Shown here: in pieces, positions 58,064-64,000 of the stretch
Layout of the letters: every line of letters begins with the position of its first letter
Position numbering within the stretch: position 1 is the first letter of the stretch
NCBI GenBank assembly: GCA_003586115.2
Contig: QVOM02000001.1
Span: 15,079,291-15,143,290, forward strand
Source of the DNA: Salvator merianae
Taxonomy: Eukaryota; Chordata; Lepidosauria; Squamata; Teiidae
DNA: 64,000 nt
Reading direction: 5' to 3'
Made by a program: the position numbers and the translations under genes
Notes under the pieces: model-generated
What the model was told of the DNA's origin: nothing
What the model saw: the letters and a program-made list of their open reading frames with translations, nothing else
Databases searched by the model: none

Positions 58064-58206
58064 GCAGCCTGAGCCGGGCGGGTCCAATCCCAGCCATCCT
58101 GCGCCCACCACCTGCCATGATGCAACCGCCCCTCGATCTCAAGCCTTTCCTGTCGTTCCCCATGGAGGCGCAGCCAGCCGTGGGTCTCTTCCCAGGTTTC
58201 AACACG
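58064..58206 (+). CDS. ZNF385A: Internal coding exon of a ZNF385-family zinc-finger gene, probably ZNF385A exon 2
   Basis: The segment follows a pyrimidine-rich tract ending in TTGCCTAG and is followed by the donor ACG|GTAAGG. Reading begins with two bases completing a Gly codon, then 47 codons beginning SLSRAGPIPAILRPPP, continuing through MMQPPLDLKPFLSFP and ending GLFPGFNT at a codon boundary. From knowledge of the family, ZNF385 proteins carry a conserved proline-rich PPLDLK segment just before MDPVQKAV and the first C2H2/U1-type zinc finger. The SLSRAGP start and the split Gly codon fit ZNF385A better than ZNF385B or ZNF385D; ZNF385C is not excluded. ZNF385A is a nuclear and cytoplasmic nucleic-acid-binding protein linked to p53 target choice and mRNA localisation. 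Two adjacent Met codons (MMQPP) could serve as an alternative start. Neither the exon carrying the initial Met nor any zinc-finger exon was found in this window. The exon is intact, with no stop or frameshift. Confidence 0.82.
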
Positions 58207-58613
58207 GTAAGGCCGTGGCTGCTTCCGGCCCAGGAGGTGCAGGCTCCGGTAGGACTGTTTGTATAACTCCTCCCACTTTCCTCCTTCTCTTCCTCTGCCC
58301 CTACCAGAGAAAGGGGCTGTGACCTGGATACCTGGCCCCAGGGAATGCTAGGTGAGGCTCCTAGGGCATGCAAACAGAGAGGGGGAGGTGGCACAAGCCC
58401 TGGGGATCTTGGCACCAGTCTGAACCAGGGGAGGCTGGCTGGGCCGTTTCTCTCACTAAATGCTCCGAGTGGCTTGCCGAAAAAGGCTGCGCCATGCCAC
58501 CTGCCAGGATGAATTGTGCAACTCGCTTATCAAGATGTTGCACACAGTCCAGTATAAATTGCCACTTGGCGAGCTAAGAGTAGGTTCCGACAAGTATTGT
58601 AAATACTGTCATC

Positions 58614-58642
58614 CTCCTCCTCTTCCTCCTCTTCCTCCTCGG
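58614..58642 (+). repeat. (TCC/TCT)n trinucleotide array
   Basis: Imperfect CTC/CTT triplets in the intron about 400 bases after the exon. Confidence 0.85.
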
Positions 58643-59750
58643 CTAATCATTGATTGTGTTGGCTGTATCTAATGGGGGTTTGCGAGTCCAGCAACATCAG
58701 AGGTGGGAGGGGACAGATTTTCGGACTGCAGTGTGTATGTGCGTTGGACCCCTAAGGGCCTCCCTAATCATGGCTCGCATCTGTCCCGTTCCAAGCTGAT
58801 GATGCTGTGTGTGCCTGCATGTTTGTTTATTTTAGCATTTAGTCCATTTGTCTGTGTTAGGGTGCCCTCTGCTGGAAACAGTCAGAAAGAAGAGATAGCG
58901 TGCTGCTTAAAAAGACAAGCTGGTTAACGGGTGAAAACTGCAGCACTGTTTGTATTAAATGAACCAAAATGCTAGAAAATAACACTGAGCTTTCATGTTC
59001 TCCAAGACTTTTCATGAGTCACAAATGTTACATGTGGTGGAGGGCATGGGGAGATACAAGACAACAAAAAAACAGTTCAAATTGAGGCCTCCAAGGTCAG
59101 CTTGCAGACTCAGTTCCAAGACCGAGGATTGTAGGCTGTTAAAAGTCCCACCTGAAGCTTCCCGTCTGGCCAATAATGCCTAGTCAATTTTCTGTCCTGC
59201 TGTTTATTCTTCTCTCTTTCCCCTTTTTGGTTTGTTTTCTGGTTGGTTAGTTTTATGAAACTTGAAAGCTTGTTGCTGTTTTGTGTCACAAGAGGGTTTC
59301 TGTTTGGGCAGCCAGATCAAAACAAGGCAAGGCTCCTGCCATTTTGGGAACTTCATAGAGGAAAATATTTCTCCATTATAGGCTACATCGGCTGAAATTC
59401 TCTTTTTCTATGCAACAGCTAAAAGTTCAGGAGCCTTCTCTTTCACTCCTTCTGGCCACCCTAATAGCTGTCCCTAATAAAAATTGTTATTTAACTGTAC
59501 TGTTTCAAGGTGTATACAGGCACTTCAGGGAAGAAGAACGACTCCTTTTATGACTTCAAGCATTCACTTGAATTTTTATTACTCCCATTTTTCAAATGGT
59601 TAAAGTAGGATTTAAAGCCTTTGACACTTTTTATTTGTTTTGAAATTGCTTGAGGGCATTGTGAGACCTTAAAGAATAGGGACAAGATAGAAATATAAAT
59701 AAATTAAATCTGAAGCTCAGCTGCTTTATATGCAGATGTACTTTGTGCAT

Positions 59751-59773
59751 ACACAAACACACACACACACACA
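59751..59773 (+). repeat. (CA)n microsatellite
   Basis: About ten CA units with one interruption. Confidence 0.9.
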
Positions 59774-60025
59774 AAATGATACGAGGCCAGACTAATAAAA
59801 TACAGTTTAATTGGCAGGGCCAAATCTACTACAGTTACTAGAAGCTTTGGTCTTAGAGAGTGGCAAAATGAAAACAAAATTTGCCACTGGTTGCCCATTA
59901 ATCTTCCTTTGCTTCTTCCCCAACAATGTACAGCCCCAGATGTGTACTTGCTGTGTTGCAAGCCAGAAGGGATTGGGCAGGTTAAAGGGACTTAATTATT
60001 TCTGGCATTTTTCTCCTCCCTTACT

Positions 60026-60230
60026 TCCATAAAACTTGAAGCCATGGACATTAGTCTTCTCCCCTTCAGTTTACCTTCATAACAACCCTGTAAAGTAGGA
60101 AGGCTGAGAGGCGAGTGACTGGTCCTAGGATGTCCTGTGCACTTCCGTACTGATAGTTGAGCGGGAATTTGAATCCAGGGACTTCTAGGTCCTAGCCTTT
60201 GGAATTAAATCCACACCACCTGCTCCTCCA
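60026..60230 (-). mobile_element. Sauria-type SINE, antisense, degenerate
   Basis: Blocks in antisense order: TTACCTTCATAACAACCCTG, TAAAGTAGGAAGGCTGAGAG, GAATTTGAATCCAGGGACTT (B-box side) and CCACACCACCTGCTCC (head). Modest divergence. Confidence 0.65.
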
Positions 60231-60723
60231 TGGTAAATTCTATGTTCAGCAGCTTCATTCTGATGCTCAGTGTTCACCTAGGTTGGTTGTAGATTTTTAT
60301 AAAATGTGGCTTGGAGCTTTTTGATCCTACCTATGTCCTCCTTGTATTGCCAGATAGCTGCCAGCAGGGGGAACTACTGCCCGTATATGCCCTTGAGGAA
60401 GGTAGGTGATGTCCGTTTGCAGATCTGGGGAGACAAACTGCTGTCCTCACAGCAAATAACTTCACTCTGGTGAAACGAGAGGGAAGGAACAACAGGAGAG
60501 ACATTCTGTCTCAGCCATCTGCCCTTCTTTGGTCCTTTTAATATGAGCCAATCAGGATTTGTCTTCATAGGATAATCGGTGCCCTTTATATAACCTCAGC
60601 AAATGACAGAGTTAGTTCTGCAGGATGGTGAAGCTCCCTCCCTCTCCCCTCTGGATGTCTATAGTCCATTGCAGAGTTTTAGTTTTGTTTTCACAATCAC
60701 TGGCTTGGTAGATTAATCTCTTA

Positions 60724-61333
60724 GGCTGCCTCCAGAAGGCAACAGACAAAGATCTAAAGAAGATCCTGTGATTGCCCCTGCTGCTCCCTTTCAGATGTGA
60801 AGAACACTCACGGGCTTATTTTCATGTCTGCTGGCAACTTTGGGAAGGAGCTCGCCTGGGGCTACGGGAAGCCAATCTAGTGCCCACCAATTCCTTTTGT
60901 GATTTTTCATGAGCTTGACTGCTGTTTGGTAGCCCCAAGCAAGCTCCTTTCCAAAGCTGCCAACCGGCATTGAAGTAAAGGGATCTATTACGGGAAACCC
61001 AGCATAATTGCTGGATTTCCCATAATAGCAATATTACGGGTTATTAATTAGCTAACGTAGGACTATATTGGGAATGCTGGGATTATGGCCCTTTCCGCAC
61101 TTGGCCTTATTCCAGATTATATCCTGGAATAGGGACCTGCCATCCACATGCTAGTGCACACTATAAAAGGTCTTGCCCAGGGCCTACCATAGTCTGCACT
61201 AGCATGCAGATTGCAGGTCTCTATTCTGAGATATAATCTGGAATAAGGCCAAGTGCAGAAAGGCCCTATGTCTGGCATTCCCAATATAGCCTTGAGAATC
61301 ATGGCAAGATATATCTCACATCTGGAGGTAGCC
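60724..61333. mobile_element. Family-D MITE rich in internal palindromes, with a nested MITE
   Basis: The left end GGCTGCCTCCAGAAGGC is mirrored by the right end CATCTGGAGGTAGCC. Flanks TTA/TTT agree at 2 of 3. The inside holds nested hairpins: an arm pair with GGAGCTCGCCTGGGGCTAC / GTAGCCCCAAGCAAGCTCC, a TTACGGGAAACCCAGCA / TGCTGGATTTCCCATAA pair, and CTATATTGGGAATGC / GCATTCCCAATATAG, between which the 180-bp element sits. Confidence 0.75.
61087..61266. mobile_element. 180-bp palindromic family-A MITE with TAT target duplication
   Basis: Left GGCCCTTTCCGCACTTGGCC then TTATTCCAGATTATATC is mirrored by right GATATAATCTGGAATAAGG then CCAAGTGCAGAAAGGCCC. TAT flanks both sides (61084-61086 and 61267-61269). 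Inner arms ATGCTAGTGCA / TGCACTAGCATG extend the foldback. Excising it restores the host palindrome, so its limits are firm. Confidence 0.85.
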
Positions 61334-62054
61334 TTTCAGATGCAGTCTTAGCCAAAATTGTCATCTTGCAAAGGAGCAGTAATATCTTGCAAGAGGAAGG
61401 AAAACTCAGACAACTTATCCCTCTCAGCTAGATTTTATATTGGGCTAATATTTGGACCCTTTACTCCATCCTTACCAACTGCATTAAAAAAGAAAAGAAC
61501 TACCATGAGATATTATTTTGTCATCAATCCAGTAATATTAAGAGATCAGTTGATGGTGGTAGGAGGAAAAATCTTCCTAGGGATGAGCAGCGAAGCAAAA
61601 TTGCTTTGCTTTATGCTCTTTTTTCTTTTCTTTTCCCCTGAATTCCTTCTGGGAATTGCCCTTGTGGTGTAGCTGAGCATGAATATTTCTGTATTCTTTC
61701 CCACATGCAAGTAATCACACTCAAAATCACTCTTTGCTCTTTCCAGAGAGGGGAAGCTTTGCCAAGGTGAATTAACACTCTGGCTCGGCCAATGGGTTCT
61801 AGTCACAATGGCAAGATCCCATTGTTTACTTCCCAAGATTATCATACATAGGGTGACCACATGGAATCCAGATCAAGTGTCTTTTAACAGATGGGCCAAG
61901 AGTGAATTTTTGCCTGTATTACAAGAAATTCCTCCTTTTATACAGCTACGAAAAGCTAATGGAACCCGGGCTATGGCAGCCACAGGCTTACTGGATTCCT
62001 TGTTCCTTTACATTCTGCCCCTCCACCTTAAAACAGCTTCCCACCTCTCTCTTT

Positions 62055-62180
62055 GCCAACCTGCTGCCTTCCAGATGTTTTGGATTATAACTCCCATTAA
62101 CCCCCATCAGAGTGTTGGCTGAGATTCATAGGAATTGTAGTACAAAACATCTAGAGAGACTAAGTTAGCAAAGCCTGCTT
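62055..62180. mobile_element. Squamate foldback (hairpin) element
   Basis: Arms CCAGATGTTTTGGATTATAA and TTGTAGTACAAAACATCTAG are inverted copies. The outer parts GCCAACCTGCTGCC and GTTAGCAAAGCCTGC also pair. Other, poorer copies lie at 18065, 24880, 35755, 42345 and 55075. Confidence 0.65.
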
Positions 62181-62366
62181 TAGAGTCTGAAAGGGGCTTC
62201 ACTCTTCCAGAATCTCACAGCCTTCAAGGAGCAGGCAAGTTACTGACACAAAATTCCTTCAATGAAAAGAGTAGCTATCTTTGAGGAAGATCCTAGGCCA
62301 ACAATGGTTTCTGGGTAGTGTCTGTCTTAGGAACCATGTTTCCTGGATTCTGCTCTTGACTTTTCA

Positions 62367-62844
62367 GGCTGCATTCAGACGGGGTGCAAAACCCAGGATT
62401 ATCCTGGGTCTGTGTTAAGATTGTCACACATGTCTGCTGCAATCCCAACATAGCTCTGGGATATTGGAGTGATATCCTGCAATACTGTTATTGCAGGAAA
62501 CTCAGCTGCCAACCCAGGGTTTTTTGTTTTTAAGAGAAAGGATTTTATCTGGTGCAGTCCCAGGATCTGCCATGTTTGAAATGGTCACCACGCATGTGCG
62601 GGGTCAACCCGGACTTAAAGTGGTGGCCATGCATGCACGTGGGGTAGTATTGCTCACTTCCAGGTATTTAATATCCGAATGTATGCATTGCAAGATCATG
62701 GGAGCAAGCATCCAGATCAAGTAGTCCTTCCACTTGCCCCACACAGTTACCTAGCCATCCAGGAAACTAGCCATTACTCCGGAAGTGCTTTATTCTGGAA
62801 TATCGCTACATAGCGGTATATTTAGGTGCCATCTGGAGGCAGTC
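62367..62844. mobile_element. Family-D MITE, 478 bp, with TCA target duplication
   Basis: The left end GGCTGCATTCAGACGGGGTG is mirrored by the right end GGTGCCATCTGGAGGCAGTC. TCA flanks both sides (62364-62366 and 62845-62847). Internal blocks: AACCCAGGATTATCCTGG, GGTCACCACGCATGTGCG and GCGGTATATTTAGG. Confidence 0.75.
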
Positions 62845-62924
62845 TCAGATGAAGCGGATGCTGCCTTGTAGAACCCCTGATCATGTATTGTATACTACAT
62901 TACATATTGATGTGTGATTACTGT

Positions 62925-63025
62925 ATTTTGTTTTTGTATTATGTTCAATAATTTCTCTTTCTTTTGTTAATTATTTGTAAACCACCATGAGCGTATAATA
63001 AAAAGGCGGTATAGAAGTAAACTGA
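62925..63025 (+). mobile_element. LINE 3'-tail fragment (L2-like)
   Basis: TTGTAAACCACCATGAGCG then TATAATAAAAAGGCGGTAT and AGAAGTAAACTGATGATGAT is the standard tail (AAGGCGGTATAGAAGT) of squamate L2-type elements. Confidence 0.6.
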
Positions 63026-64000
63026 TGATGATTATAGCATTGCTGTGTCAGTTAATTGAGCAGTCCAATATTGTTGATATTCAGTTAAGACGTATTGCTT
63101 GAAGGAATAGCCTGCTGCCATGTAGACCAGCTGCCTTTAAAACTGACATAAAAACAAACCCATGCCTGTTGCAACTGGTTTTCCAGGATAAAAGCCAATG
63201 AGGAGCCATTCTATGAATTATTCACATTTTATAGTAACCTTACTGTGCATAGTTTAATCGTAATGAATAATTAGTACTGTTCAACCTATCTTCATTGTTT
63301 CATTGTAACAGCTAACTTGTTAAAGGGTATTTCTCCACAGAAAAAGAATGTATGTTTACATCTTCGATTTTTGTCTTATTGGTTGGTCAAATCCCTTTTT
63401 GACTGATCAAATGAGCAATCTCAACTTCTGTTTTATTTTTTTTTCCTGCTTTTCTGCCCAAGGTTGTCTCCAAAGCAACGCATACCAATAAAACAAAAAA
63501 TGGAGGGCAGCTTTTCCTTCAGGCTTGTAAACTAAACAGGGAGGTTACATAAAGGAAGGGGAGTGGAGGAGGAAAGGCAGATTCAACAATGCCCGTAATA
63601 CAAATAAGTGATAGGTAAACAGGTAATGGTATCTCTTTGGCAGGATCCTCATGGTGCAGGACCTGTCTGACATGCCCTGCCTGATGTGCCTCCCCACTGG
63701 TACATGTGGTATGCTAGACAAGTGCTGCATCCACATGAATCCAGCCTCACCCCGCTGCCATGCCATTATGGGGCCCCCTTAGGGCACTTGAATGGCAGAG
63801 TGGGAGGAGAAACTCTGAGGACTTTTTGTTCCACTTGCTGGCACCACTCAAGGAGAATTTGCCCATCTCCTTGGAGGCCCGTGTGAAGTCATCAAATGCA
63901 AGAAATGGCCCATGGGAACAAAAGTTCCGAGGCTGTGATCTCAATGGCTAGGTGCAGCATGTGGCATCCGATCAGCACATTGATGCTTAAAAGGATTCCT
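63026..64000. other. Unassigned intronic DNA
   Basis: No exon or clear element. 63700-63960 loosely resembles family-A interior wording (AACAAAAGTTCCGAGGC) and may be a further copy cut by the window end. Confidence 0.4.

Larger units (their letters stand above)
58207..60025. other. Intron sequence downstream of the ZNF385-family exon
   Basis: It starts with the donor GTAAGG. It contains a TCC/TCT trinucleotide array at 58614-58642, a (CA)n array at 59751-59773 and a short AAATATAAATAAATTAAATC tail at 59690-59709. The block 58430-58680 contains a non-repetitive TAATCATTGATTGTGTTGGC stretch that may be a conserved non-coding element; this is only an impression. Confidence 0.5.

Noticed and set aside
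57919..58263. Treating the whole 115-codon frame starting at 57919 as the coding sequence
   Set aside because: The ZNF385 similarity covers only 58064-58206, bounded by a strong acceptor and donor. Both flanks are intronic.

Overview
The window is vertebrate nuclear DNA, most likely from a squamate reptile. It has a low density of open reading frames, no operon structure, intron-like composition and dense interspersed repeats. The squamate assignment rests on repeats recognised by eye: several Sauria-type tRNA-derived SINEs, CR1 and L2 retrotransposon remnants, and abundant short DNA transposons. The species cannot be determined from this window.

Only one convincing protein-coding segment was found: a 143-bp internal exon on the + strand at 58064-58206 with good splice sites. 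It encodes the proline-rich N-terminal segment of a ZNF385-family zinc-finger protein, best matching ZNF385A. The preceding 58 kb is therefore probably a long first intron or upstream flank, and the last 5.8 kb the start of the following intron. No start exon, zinc-finger exon, tRNA, rRNA, microRNA or CRISPR array could be supported.

Layout: 0-10 kb has SINE pieces and short inverted-repeat elements in otherwise unassigned DNA. 10.2-12.25 kb is a degenerate CR1 LINE (+) with a 351-bp MITE inside it. 12.3-20 kb is mostly unassigned, with SINEs and microsatellites. 20-22.5 kb has a 547-bp MITE and an L2 tail. 25-31 kb is rich in MITEs. 31.8-35.2 kb is a decayed Tigger/pogo DNA transposon (-) carrying a 72-bp tandem repeat and nested insertions. 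36.5-37.8 kb is a CR1 (-) split by a 644-bp MITE. 38-47 kb holds a MITE cluster. 49.2-49.7 kb is a classic CR1 3' end (-). 51-53 kb is an L2-type LINE (-) that keeps recognisable endonuclease and reverse-transcriptase pieces and is interrupted upstream by a CpG-rich, 93% palindromic hAT-like MITE. 55.5-56.7 kb has L2 and CR1 tails. 58.06 kb is the exon. 60.7-62.8 kb holds nested MITEs.

The most notable signal is a set of short elements with related terminal inverted repeats (GGGCCTTTCTGCACTTACC and GGCTGTGACCAGACA types), many flanked by a 3-bp target duplication. Two interrupt CR1 copies whose reading resumes exactly across the duplication, which fixes their boundaries. One group ends in a perfect 5' splice-donor motif on the gene's own strand. 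No autonomous transposase for them was recognised here.
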